Part shown: positions 12,915 to 25,200 of the stretch, in pieces | Layout of the letters: each line of letters opens with the position of its first letter | Numbering within the stretch: the stretch's first letter is position 1 | Source of the DNA: Ciona savignyi | Lineage: Eukaryota > Chordata > Ascidiacea > Phlebobranchia > Cionidae | DNA length: 64,000 nt | Direction of reading: 5' to 3' | Assembly: GCA_000149265.1 (NCBI GenBank) | Contig: CH002032.1 | Coordinates: 951,937 to 1,015,936, forward strand | Program-made: the position numbers and the translations under genes | Notes under the pieces: generated by a model | Seen by the model: the letters and a program-made list of their open reading frames with translations, nothing else | What the model was told of the DNA's origin: nothing | Databases searched by the model: none

Positions 12915-13309
12915 TTCTCGCCGGCTCCTGCCACTATCGTCTTCACATCCTTGCAATATTAGCATAGAAAATATATATCGCTGCCTATTTGTTCCAAGTG
13001 CAATTAGAAGAACTTTCAATATTGCTGCTTTTTTAATATCGTTTCCGATATTCATCGGTCACATTAACCATCCGACCATTATCAATATTACTGCCTTTAA
13101 AGTGGCCATTAAACTTACCAGCGATAGCCATCGCGTTTATATCTGTACTTTCGATCCATTTTGTTCTCTTTATGCAGTGTCTTTTTTCTATTATTGCAGC
13201 GCATGTATTAATACGTGGTGTATATCTATTGGGTACTGATGCATGCTATGGTATTTTGCATGTTCTTTATTTTCACTGTGTATAACAATCGACTACGTAT
13301 TTGCAGTCA

Positions 13310-13321
13310 AATAAAAATAAA
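13310..13321 (+). terminator. Polyadenylation signal, copy B
   Basis: Adjacent AATAAA hexamers about 400 bases after the stop at 12914, matching 9115-9126 in copy A. Confidence 0.55.
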
Positions 13322-14096
13322 CCGCAAATTTAATGATAATGTTGTTAAAAGTTTGTGGAACTTGAGAACATATGGCAGAGGCTGTGGTGGAATTGTGTAA
13401 TTAAGTAGGCATAGTACATATGGTTGTAATGTCCAAACGATTAGATTGGTAAATTAATGCGTCTTGCAGCCGAACGGATGCAGATTCTATACAGGTCACT
13501 AGCTAGTCGGTTGTGTCGTTGCAAAAGGAATTGTGCAGAATTTTCATGAGCCCAGTGTATTGATGGGTTCTACCAAATTAAAAGTTGAATGTTATTCTTG
13601 ATCACGTATTTAATCAAGTGGCTCGTTGAAGAATAAGGCACGAAGCTGGACACGAGTTTATGTTTCACCTTGATTTAACCGCAAAATAGTAATACAGCAC
13701 TATTTGGACATTAAGGAATGACTTTTTATTATGGTTGCCATCGATGTTTTAATTAAACAAACCAACGCGATCTTTAATGAAGTAAGCATAGCAGTTAGTA
13801 TATATATCGCTCCTCTTGACCATTCGACCACGACCGTACTTAGATTTTTTCTTATTTTTTATGGAGCTCAGTCTCAAAGCTATGATGAGCTCGTTGCCAA
13901 GACCGTTTTTGTGTTGGTGTATATATCGGACGCTTAACCGTTCAGCCATAGGACAGTTCAAGATAATGTTTCATTTCGCCAAGAGTGCAAACACTTTAAC
14001 TCTTTGCGCCCACCATGCGGTCAAATTTTTAACGCGTACATGAATTACGACGGCGCAATTAACCTGCTGACAAAAACAGCGACCGTTGTATACGAT

Positions 14097-16115
14097 TGTG
14101 TGGCAGAATGGGTTAACGCATATACCTACTCTATACAAAAACGGTCCTAGTCACGAACCCATCTTGGGTTCGACATATGGCTATGTCAAAAAAATGTTGC
14201 CCATACGTTTGATGTTAACGAGACCGATACCTATACAGTCAAACGAAGACGGTGTCAGTGACGAAACCGAAATATAGGTCGAAACTAAGCTCGATAAAAA
14301 AAATGTTGGCCATAAGTTTCGTAGATGATTGAGCAAGATCCGACTGGTGCTCATAAGGTAGGAATACGGCTACAATTTAGGTTAAGACTAAACAAACAAA
14401 GCAAATCCCTTGTAAACTATTTTACCATTAGGGTTCAATGATTTGTAACAATTGCTGTATTTCGGTTGTTTCAAACTTAGGGCCGTTACGGTATGTTAGG
14501 GTTTAGTATACATTTTTAGTAGTGTTTCTCAATTCAGTAATATTGGCAACCGTTGTTTTAGAATAATAAGTTTCAACCACATGACGGGATTTTCGCCGTT
14601 TTTTATATATAAATCTGTATAGGAATCAGTCACATTAACCATTAGGCCACACGATATTATTGTGGTAAGATTTTACCTGAATTGTCACAATAGGATACGC
14701 ATTCCGTGTGGAATATTGGAGGGCGCTTACCTTAACTGGCAGTTGCTTAATTTATTGAATTACAAAGTATCCATGTCAGCAAATTAAATGCGCGCTAGTA
14801 ATTGTTCCGCATGATGGCGTAAAGAGTTCATTCGAGAAATTCTTGAAAGATAAATCGCACGGTCGTGTGGCCAAATGGATTACCCAACCGATACATATAC
14901 CAACCTTATAAAAAAACGGTCCAAGGGATGAGCCGATCATTCAAACCTCAGCCCCACCCCTCCAAAAAAAAACTTACAGTGCAACGCGACTGATACATAT
15001 AGGGGAAAAGTGGGTAAAATGGGCCACGTGGGTAAAATGGGCCCCCTCCAATTTTTAATATATTTTGAAGAATAAAAATTTGCTGCAAAAACCAGTGTCA
15101 GTATATCAAATTATGGAATCTCCAAACCGAAGTTTGAGCGTGAAATCGACAAACTCAATGTTTTCTGTAGCTATTTCGGTTTGAGAAGGTCTGAATCTAA
15201 ATTTGCAATTTTTGTTTTCTGCTAATATATAATAGAAAAGATCAAATACTAAAATAAATTTTACTGTAGTTAAATAGAACTATATAGCCTAGACCTACTT
15301 TTGCTGGTAGAAATAAAACTTCTTTTTTTAAATTTTTTTTATAGAGATTTTAAGTCGTATGTTGGCACCTGTCTAATATGGGCCCCCTGTGTTCATTTGG
15401 TAACTAACGGGGCTAGACTTAGCATTAACAGTACTAAAGGGTTAGACTTAGCACTAACAGTCATATTATGTGTTTCACAATAAACTAAACGGGTTTTCTA
15501 AATGCTATTAATAACATGAATTGATAGTTATGCTTCCACTAAAGTAGCAAGGTGTTATTGCGTTAGTATACTAGTAACTGGGTATTAAATAAAAAGTAAT
15601 TGCTGTAATCCAAAGTGTTAAATTAAAAAAAAAAACTACATCATAAAAAGAAAAGTAATAACATTGTTTATATGGGAAGCGAATATGGATACTGTTATCT
15701 GGCGAAATGTTAATGTCGAAAACGGGCCGGGGCCCATTTTAGACTACACCCTTGTCTAAAATGGGCCACTAACGAAATATTTTTCTTTGTTGATAAAATA
15801 TATTTAACAAAAATTATTAGAAAGTTACCATGTTATGTGTGAAGACTTTGGTATTAGGTGACACCACATGAAAAACTTAAGTCCAGCGGGCTTTATATCA
15901 GTAAAAAATCCGATTTGCAACTAAAGGGCCCATTTTACCCACTCTTCCCCTACCACCGACTAAAAACGGTCCCAGTGACTAGCTCATGTGTTCGAAACTT
16001 AGCTTGGTTAAAAAAATAACAAAGTACGTTTGTGTGGCCGAATGGTTAACGCGAGTGATACATATACCGATTTCTATAGAAAAGGGTCTCAGCCATAAGC
16101 CTGTTACCAACCTTG
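14097..16115 (+). repeat. Cluster of tRNA-derived SINEs
   Basis: Serial copies of one family: 14097-14186, about 14205-14290, 14859-14955, one split copy (14981-15001 plus 15953-16012) and 16030-16115. Best copies read GTGTGGCCGAATGGTTAACG, which matches the A box of Ser/Leu-type tRNA genes, then GATACATATACC, an A-rich linker, and GGGTTCGAAACTTAGC, which matches a B box. No clean cloverleaf is seen, so these are SINEs and not functional tRNA genes. Confidence 0.65.
15002..15950. mobile_element. MITE with 24-bp inverted ends, TA target duplication
   Basis: The left end (15002-15025) begins GGGGAAAAGTGGG and the right end (15927-15950) is its reverse complement with one mismatch. TA flanks both sides (15000-15001 and 15951-15952). 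The element sits inside a SINE, whose two halves rejoin when it is removed. Internal copies of the AAATGGGCC motif occur near 15026-15050 and 15725-15770. No transposase frame is present, so it is non-autonomous. The TA duplication is compatible with Tc1/mariner-like or similar superfamilies; the family is not determined. Confidence 0.85.
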
Positions 16116-16119
16116 CTAA

Positions 16120-19100
16120 TTTGAAGAGCATTATTAAAATACGAAAATATAAAAGATTATACTAATGCCTGACATACCTAAACGGCTAAAACATACCCAA
16201 AAAGTTTAAAATCATTTACCGCAGAGTGCTGCTAAATCGCATACCATGGTAAGCGTCGCATCGTTTTTACTTAATTGTACGGTCGTAAAAAGGTTTTTAC
16301 TTAATTATAACATAGTAGCTATGGCTAACAATAATAAAGTAGTATTTTGAAACGTTTAACATAAGTTATGGAAACAGCTAAAAATAAAAAAGTAAAAAAC
16401 AGTGCTGCTATATAAAGTTTTATTTAATTAAATTATGACGTAAATGGCCAACCATACTATTGTGTATCTTCGGGTTTAGGTAACATTCCGAAACATCTTA
16501 TAAATGAAAGAGTTAAGGCTTTGATATTTCTGCTTGGGCCAATATTAATTTGCGGTGTTTCACTCGGGTTCTTACAAAGTGAACTTTTTTTATTACGTAG
16601 GCCTGACATGCGGTTAGTAGTTAATACTCGCGGGCGTTGATCTTATAATAAAGTGATCCTTTCTGGAACCGCCTTTGTTCTATGCGAATCGCTTTTGTGT
16701 TTCGATGCCGGTAGCGCATTAATAACAATCCCTAGCGTGGCTTGAAACGGTTCTTGAAATATTTCCTGTGATTTCCTATTTGCTGAACGTGTTTCGTGGC
16801 TGCTAACGGGACGGATACAATGAAAGGACGGTTGAAACAGCTACAAATGTTGATTTAAGCCTCGTGCAACAAAGGATGCTTTGACTGCCGCAGCCCAGAA
16901 AGTTATTCTTCCGATATTTAACGAACTTCTGAATAGAAGAGACTTAAAAGTCCATTGATCGTCGCGATTAAACGATAAACGCCCAGACCGTTTCGAATTT
17001 TAAATTTGAATCTTAACATTTAGAAATGATTTGAAGTAGCGACCAGCTACGCGCGGTTTTTTCTTAAGCAGTCAGTTAAACTGTTCGTTGAAACAAACGG
17101 ACGGTATGGAATTATTTTATAATGGTGAAGCCTTTAGTTAGGCTAATTAAGTGAACTGTATGAAGCTCCGCTTTTACGAAATACGTGTAAAACTAAACAA
17201 AACACGATCACCGTTTAAATATTATAAAGTTTAACTTATTTTTCTCTAAAACATAATTTCGAAAGCCGCGGTTAACCGTTGTATGATTCTGCGTTTTTAA
17301 CATGTTGGTAGCTAGTCGATGATTACCGTGGCTACTAAACTGTGAGGTATAGCATACTTGTCTGACTTAGTACACTTTAAACGTAATTTTGTTACAGTTT
17401 ATAAAAGAGACCGCATGACAGACAATAATAATTTGGCCAAAAAGAACACTACCCAAAATATTTTTTTGATCAAGTTTTAATACTTTTTTCAACGAAAACC
17501 ATCTATTTTTAATAAACATTTTTGTACAAAAAGACGGTGTATGATAAAATTGCATCAAACGTTGTGGCTATTGTTTAGGAGAGCGGTGACGTAGGCAAGA
17601 AAATATAAACCGCCGAGGACAGATGAATTTCACGCAACTTATTTAAAAAACGGAAATGATCATTTTATTTGACAACACTTACCTTAATAAGGTGAAGAAC
17701 ATAGAGTTTATCGTTCGCACAGTAATAACTTTAAAAATGTTACTCAATATTAATTTTATTATGCAACAGTAAGACTAAAAAATAAACCCATTTTTTACTG
17801 TTTTTTTGGTTTAAAAAATAGTTTAAATTTTACACTTAACTAATCGGTAATGTTTTTCTAAAAACCTGATCTCGATATTCTAGCCAAATTTGTTTAAAAA
17901 GCTTCGTAAAAACACTTCCGTCGCAAAATAAATTGTTCGACGGATTAGAAAATTAAGCCAGATAAAGTGTAAATTAGATATGTTATTAAGTCAATATTTT
18001 TCATACATTTAAAAAACATAAAAACAAATGGTCAACGATAATTTCCCTTTAATTTACACCAATTTATCTGCTGTCTGTCATCAACATCCGTAAGAACGTA
18101 AGTTCACAACGAATGACGCAATTGTTTTCGTTACATTCTTTTCTTAAAAAAAGCAGCAGAAATTCTTTGTTTTTTCGTTGGAAATACGTGTCAAAGAATC
18201 AGAATATTATTGATATTAATATCATTCTATTTAAACAACGATATTTTTTCATTTCATCGTCCCTTATGTACAGCGATAGAATCTAGAAGCTGTTAATTAG
18301 TCTAAAATATAAATAATAGTAATCTAGCTGGTTCCATAGCACCAAACAAACCAATTAAATAAAGTTGAAAAAATAATTTAAGTGATTGGGGTAGGATGTG
18401 CGCTTATATCTCCGTGATTAAAAATAATCTACTTAGTTCGTACAGTAACCGTTAAAGCGCTCACCCAGAACTAATTAATTGAACTTATTTGAAGATATTG
18501 AGTATATTAAACAAAGCGAATGGCAACACTCTGACAAAATTGGTGTTTATAGCATAATTCAGTCCGGTTAATTTATTTTAAGGTGCTATTCCCCCGAGTT
18601 AATACTCGACGGGGATAATAAATACTGATATAAAATAAAATTACAAACCGCTCAAGTAACCCGCCTACATTTAGTGTTGTCCCTGGTTACACAATTGTGC
18701 AATAAAAAGCGGGGGGCGTTTCCACCATAAAGGTCATCGTAATCAACAATTTTTAATCACATCAATGGGCCCTGTGTAAGCAAATGCCGCGACGAAAGTT
18801 GCGCGCCATGAGGCTTACTTAACTACATCCGTGACTTTTAAGAACCAACTCCTACACACATTATCCGGGGGGCGCATATAGTAAAGGCTTTCGAAATATT
18901 AACATAACTTGTTTCTCTTGACATTTTCATCTCAGTTGGGGTTAGGAATTCAGACAGCATTTTAAAGTTTAAAGAGTGCTTCTACCGGGAAAAACAAGGT
19001 AACGCAAGTCGTAAAATGTAATATTCTGGGAATTTCGATGTCGCAGTCAAGCCAGATAGGTTTTATTAATTGTTCTTTTAGAAAAATTCGAAAAACCATG

Positions 19101-21390
19101 TTTTTGTTTTTTTTATTTCAGTTTGCACTATGCTGTGGTATACTTTTAAAACATAATTTTTGTCGATCTTTAGTAACTAATATGGACAAGAAATAATACG
19201 ACAAATTGGTAGCGGTGATGTGTAATGTGAGCAAATTCTCTATGCTTTGGCTTATCGCAAATCAAATATTTATTCTATAATCTCGGTGTTAGAATGATCA
19301 TGCCGAACATATGGATTGGAGGGTTGAATCCAGGATTCCTAAATCAACAGAGACTGACATATCAAACTTAACACTATAAAACATATGTCAGGTATGGCTG
19401 CCAGCACATACGAATTAGAGAGTAGACTTCCACGTTCGCTTTAACCTATAAACTTAAGTAATAGGAATAAATTATAGGTGAGCTACTGAGACTAAAAGTT
19501 AAGCAATTTAACCAAATAGGGCTATGCAACAGTACTAAATTAGTCTATTCAGCAGCGGACTAACATGAAATTTTTAGTCGAGCAGTTTCGTTGCTTTATC
19601 CACTTTTTGCAATTTTACTAATATTTACGGTGAGAGTTCCTTTTTTTTGACGTTTGTGCGATTAAATATAGATCAACATATTAGGGTAGTGGTTCGAAAT
19701 AAATGATTCGTTATTACTTTTTAAACTAGGGGCGTTCTTTAGCAAAGGGCTTTGTTTTTATCTAGTTGTGATGTTAAATTTTTAAGAAACACTGACGCTG
19801 TACCAGATTTCTGTAATATATGTTCAAATTAATAAACCAATTTTATATAGCATATTTGCTATAAATAAAAACCTTGCAAGCTCTGATTGTTTTAGTTTGT
19901 AGCTTTTTTTTTAAATACGACTTTAAGAGGACATATGCCCAAATTATAAAATTAAGGAAATAATTAGGCAAATTAGAGTGAAACGATAGCGCTTATTGTG
20001 CGTTATGATTATTCTTAAGTGTACGGTCAAAATAACATTAGTTCCTTCATTAGTTTTAAGAAAAATTCAGTCCAGTACTCGACGTAGAGTTCATACAGAA
20101 GAATTTGGAATTTTGTCCCATTTATAACACGGATTTTGCTGCTCGCTAAAATGAAACGGCATTTGTCGCACGGTTACCATAAATACCGCTCTGAGGGCCA
20201 ACCGACCGGGCCTTGTTATACACACGTGTGTCCGATATTACTCAATCGGTTCGAATTTATTTTTGCAGTGGCCAACTTAACCATGATTCAGCTTTAGGTC
20301 ATTTTATATTCGTAACTAAATTTTCTTCGCTCTTTCAATATTTTTTTTAAATATATGTTTCAACATCCACTTATTTCGGGTGTTTTTATTTAATGACGTG
20401 TTTATCCAGTTCAGTTCGGTTTACAGATTGCTTATTGCGGTCACTCTTGCGCTGGTCGGGAAATAACCCTTAAAACCTCAGTCAACGGTACTTCAGTGCG
20501 AAGTGGCCCGAAAAGTGAAACGTTGGGCGATCAAGCGAGCCTACAATCGCTTTATTGTCACAATGTTTCGACAGATCTACCGATGCAACAGTTATAAAGT
20601 CGAACCAATAAACGTGAACATAATTTTCAGATTGTTGTGAAAACTGTTCGATCAACATGACCTCATGCTCGGCGTAAAAGCGATACTAGAAAGTTGTTTG
20701 ATTGGTATTTGAACTTTTCCTCTGTTAATACAAAGTTGGTAGCCATATTTTACTGATACAGTCAATGTGCAGTGTGGTATATTTTTTGTCCTCAACACAG
20801 CCATTTTGTTTTTTTTGCAAAGTTTAGTCAAGATGCAATATCGGAAAGCACATTTTCTAACTGCTAGAGATTTAAGGCAAACGTTTAGTCTTTAAGTGAC
20901 TGGGGCAAGTGAAACCGTTAAAATTCAAACTTAATTTTAACGGAATAAAACGGATATAAAGGATGTTGTTTTAGTCACAGTTTAAAGAAATCGGTTGCGA
21001 TTCCTAAGCACCATTACCTTTTGAAACGGTAAACTCTTCTGTCAAAGACTAAGTATACTTGTCAGAATTTTAAATGAGTGTTGGTGTATACTTTACATTA
21101 AAATACGCAAAATAATGCACACTTCGTCGCTCGAATTTAGTCTAACAAAACAAAAATAGACAGAAAAAGACAAAAAAACGTTTACGTTTCTCTCGTTCAC
21201 GCTAATGGAGAGAAGAAACCCCAGGCCATAAAATATACCAGTTAGGGTAAACAAATTCAGTTTTTAATTGTTTTTTTACATTAGTTTATTGGTCAGATAC
21301 TCCAAACTAGACTTGACGAAATTGTAAACAGAGATAATAAATAATATCGAACGGTCGCTTTATTCTCTCTGCGTTTGTTTGCAAAATTAG
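16120..21390. other. Intergenic DNA, nothing recognised
   Basis: About 5.3 kb of AT-rich DNA. No splice-linked frames, tRNA, rRNA or clear transposon ends were seen on either strand. It contains only short frames with no coding character. Confidence 0.6.
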
Positions 21391-21397
21391 GTTCATT

Positions 21398-21411
21398 GTT
21401 TCCATGGTTAC
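21398..21411 (+). promoter_or_regulatory. Candidate RFX X-box
   Basis: GTTTCCATGGTTAC is a near-palindromic site that matches the X-box pattern of RFX factors except at one position per half site at most. It lies about 0.84 kb upstream of the dynein start codon at 22247. RFX factors drive motile-cilium genes in animals, so the context fits, but a single near-match can occur by chance. Confidence 0.45.
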
Positions 21412-22246
21412 GGGCTTGCGTTTTCGATCGTATTATCGTTCGTTTGTGGCTCTTAAACCAACATTAAGCGATATCCACAATAGCCTTTGTGCGACCACGG
21501 AAGCCTGAATACTTTCTTTCCCGTCTTTCAGTTATCGTACAGTCAGTCAATGGGCATGAGTAGATGAACGTTGGCTTACGAAAACAATGTTCGTTCGTAA
21601 AAGTGGCGATTGTGCGGCGCTCATTCTATTAAGATTTCCAACGGTTGCTGAGTATTCTGTCTTTTAACGCAGAGATTTTAAAACTTACACTACAGGGTCA
21701 GTTGAATTGAGTGGTCAAGGCATGATGGTACAGTCGTCGAAACTTGCGCCTAATTACCAGATTCACTTTCTAGTGCTAGTCATACTTGTGTAGCTGTGCG
21801 TTGATCTTACCGTCGCGGTATATCTCCCTTCTAGTGCGAGACAAGAAACAGACAACTAGAAACTAGTTTTAACGAGCATCAGTTACCATTATATTTAGGG
21901 AAGAATTGATCGTAAACTAGTCGTAAAAGCTCATTCTTTTTAATAAAAGCAAAACAGTTTGCCTTATGTTTTTACCAGCAATTTCCCACAATATATTTAA
22001 TTCATTGTATTGTATTCACGATGAAACTAACAACAAAACTTCTATAACAATATTTAGAAAAGAAGAAAAGATGGCAAAACGACACTTCATAAAACACGTC
22101 CATACTCAAATGAATTATTTAATATCAATATATCCAGACGTTACTTTAGGTTGTCTTCCGTTTTTCTGAAATCCGTTCTCTCGCCATTTTCGAGTAATTC
22201 AACGTTAAACAGCAATGAAATAAGCGAAACGCAACACTGAGCAAGT

Positions 22247-25200
22247 ATGGATGTCAGGCAAAGCTATCGCCTGAGCGGTAAAAATGCTGAAGGACAGAGA
22301 AGGCCGTCCATAATACAGCATCTGCCGCCGATACACTTGCCGAAGGTAAGCTATGATGTACGCAAATCGAAGATTCGGCTTATTTCACTTAATTGGTATA
22401 AACTTTTATTATTTCACTATATTGGTATAAAGTTTTTTATTTGTATTTTGTTAATTTATGGATTCGTTATGAATTCGAATTTATTAAATCGTTTGTTTTT
22501 GGTAAAATCATACCTGCGTATATTGAGAGAATTTACCACTGGTTTTAAAGCGTTATTATTGATCGACTATATTTAGCAGGGGCAATATTGATTTGTATAA
22601 ATAGTGATCGGTATAGGTATCAATAGCTTTTTATTCGTTCTCTAAAGCTTCGAACATAATTAATTTTAGTGGCAAGAAATTTTGAATTTACGGCATTCGA
22701 AATCATTAATTTTGATTCCATTTACAGCCAGCATTCAGTGACAAGCCAAAGATAGTACAAAAAGGGCCTCGAACTAAAGCTGTTCCTGCGAAAGAAGAAA
22801 GGCATTACAGGCTCGTCAGGTAATTTGTGTTTGCACACAACTATTACACCGTTGTATAGTGTAGTATTTGCTGAGTTAAACAGAGAGACAACGCCCGCAA
22901 ATAAGAGTTATCGAAAGGTAACCTTGAACTTAAATTAAAGCTGGATCGAAAGATAACAATCTATATACCCCATAAAATGTTATTTTGACGGTTTACTGTT
23001 ATCTATTTTTTAGTGACTCGATCGGGAATAACTACAGCCCCAAAGCGAGAGAACTAACAACTTCTATCATTTATGAAAAACACCGTTCAGGTAAAACGCA
23101 ATGGGTCTTTTTATGTTTTATTTATAAAAATTGTAACCCCACGTCTATTATACAAAAGAGATGTAATTATTATTATTGCTTTGATCGGGTCTATTGTGCT
23201 AAAATTACGATTTTTTAATTTTTTCTGCAGTACCAGCACATCACCGAACGTTCGAAAAGACTTCTTTTCACACACGACGTGATAATCACGGCGGACTTGT
23301 GTCTAAAAGTGCCGCTGCGACGCACTTGCATCACTTTACTGCCCCATTCAGCCCAGCGAAGCAACCACTGTTGTTAGCAACTGCCGATATACAGCTACAT
23401 AACTCTGCCCGCTCTTTCCACCAATCATTCAGTGATGGGAGGTCGAACGATCAACTGCGGAATCGGACCAAGTGAGTGAGGTTAATCGACGTGTGTGCTT
23501 ATTGGATAATACAACGCACACGACATAACACAATTGTGTTTCCATGGCACGCAAATCCACGTATTGTAGCCCCTTTTAGTAGAAAAAGTAACACTGTACA
23601 GCCGTATCGTCAGAGCCTCCTCAAACTTTGGAAATTTACGTTAACACAATGGTTTGACCGTACTTTTTAACATTAATACATATCCCTTATTTGATCTGTC
23701 TTTTTTCGTTGTAAAATATACCGACCGTTTCATAAAAAAGTGCAATTTCTTTCAGTTTTGGAAAACGGAAACATTCCCATTTGCAGCACGCCAGTCACGT
23801 GGCGACGTGTGGTTCTTTCAAACCGTCAGTTATTGGAGATTACGACGGAAGGACTCCCCACCCTCACACAAAGGCAAACGGTACAGTCCTATCTCCCGCG
23901 ACGCAATATTAAGTATCGTTCACTCAATCCATTTACAGGTTCGCCGGCAAAAGGCCACAAGATGCCTCACTACGATTTTGATACAGGCGCCGCCCCTTCC
24001 AGCAACAGTACGAATGGGTTCATACTTTTCACTCACGTGCAACCATCACAGTCGGGTTTACAAGGCGAGAAGGGCAAAGAGGTAAACCGTTGGTCCGATC
24101 TCTTAAGTCAATATTGTTGCATTTTTAAGGTATAAATCAATATCGGCATGCTCTTTCTCTATTTCTTTTAAAATCTCATTTTGTATAATATACTTAATTT
24201 GTATACGTTATTGCCCTTCGTGTTGGGCTATATATTTAACAACAATAAGCCTATTTACATGATCGGGTTTGCGATGCGGGTTAACTCGCTTTAGTTCGCA
24301 TCGTGGGTATTCCCTCTCTTTACGCGCTAAGCAGTTCAATTTACATGGAGCGTTTATGTAACCCGCATTTAGTTGTTGTTTGTTAATTTATCTTCTAATT
24401 TTGTACAATTTCAAAAAAATGTTGCACGAAAAAATTTACAGTTATTTTGTTTATACAAATGAAGGAAATTTTATATAGGTTGGGCTATAAATATTCCTAC
24501 GTTTAACACACTACATGAAATATAAAAAGAAAAAAAATAATAGTTATGATGACAGTAATTTCACTTCAGTCATCCCACAAGCATAACTCAAAACGAAACA
24601 TTAAAAACCTACCTGAAGATGCTGGTATCCAAATGAATGACGAATGCGAGTTAACCTACCATGCGCGAGCGAGTTAGGAAAACCCGATTGGAAACCCGCA
24701 TAATCACTGAACCGTGATGACGCAATGCGTGCGTCAAATTTAACCGGGTTAGCGATGCAAGTTAACTCGCAAAAATTGCCCATGTAAATAGGCTTAATGT
24801 AAGCAATATATAGCCCTGTTCACTCAATTCCTATTTAAATCTTTGCATTATTTAATTTATATTAATTTGTATACGATAGACTGTGTTTCGTGTTTGGTTA
24901 TATACCGTTCAGTGTAGGCTTGTCGCTAAAATTGCGTTAAGCTAAGAGAGTCCTCAGTGACATTTAAAGCACGACATTTCGGGTTTGGATAACCAGTTTT
25001 TCCCAAAATTAAAGTGTTTGTTAAAAAACCTACCAAAATAAATACGAATGACGTTTATTCGATGCAAATTGGTTGTGTATTTGCGGAGATATTAATTATT
25101 AAACCTGTTTGAAAGCTGATTAGTGAAAACGAGCTGTCAATCCTTACAGAACAGAGCTAATAAGCTTTTTTGTGGTGAATTATGTTGTTTGTGTGTATAG

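Larger units (their letters stand above)
10039..14680 (+). repeat. Duplicated segment, copy B
   Basis: Second copy of the 3' part of the coiled-coil locus. It starts abruptly in intron sequence after the SINE-rich end of copy A. It is identical to copy A on both sides of the N gap and then diverges at roughly allele-like density. It has about 360 extra bases near 14280-14640 relative to copy A. A haplotype duplication in the assembly is the simplest explanation; a true partial tandem duplication is the alternative. Confidence 0.88.

Noticed and set aside
15301..15483. Possible transposase fragment inside the MITE
   Set aside because: Sixty codons with no catalytic motif; a chance frame.
16030..16115. 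Functional tRNA gene
   Set aside because: The A and B boxes fit, but spacing and stems do not form a cloverleaf and the sequence recurs many times, so it is a SINE.
18590..18620. Imperfect palindrome CCCCCGAGTTAATACTCGACGG as a regulatory hairpin
   Set aside because: Single short site without context or repeats; arms are imperfect.
21966..22169. Small open frame of 67 codons just upstream of the dynein start
   Set aside because: It has no splice link or recognisable features and sits in AT-rich DNA; chance open frame.
23654..24135. Alternative frames and the earlier acceptor at 23756 for dynein exon 5
   Set aside because: The 23756 acceptor gives a stop or wrong phase with exon 4. Only the acceptor at 23787 gives a continuous frame into exon 6.
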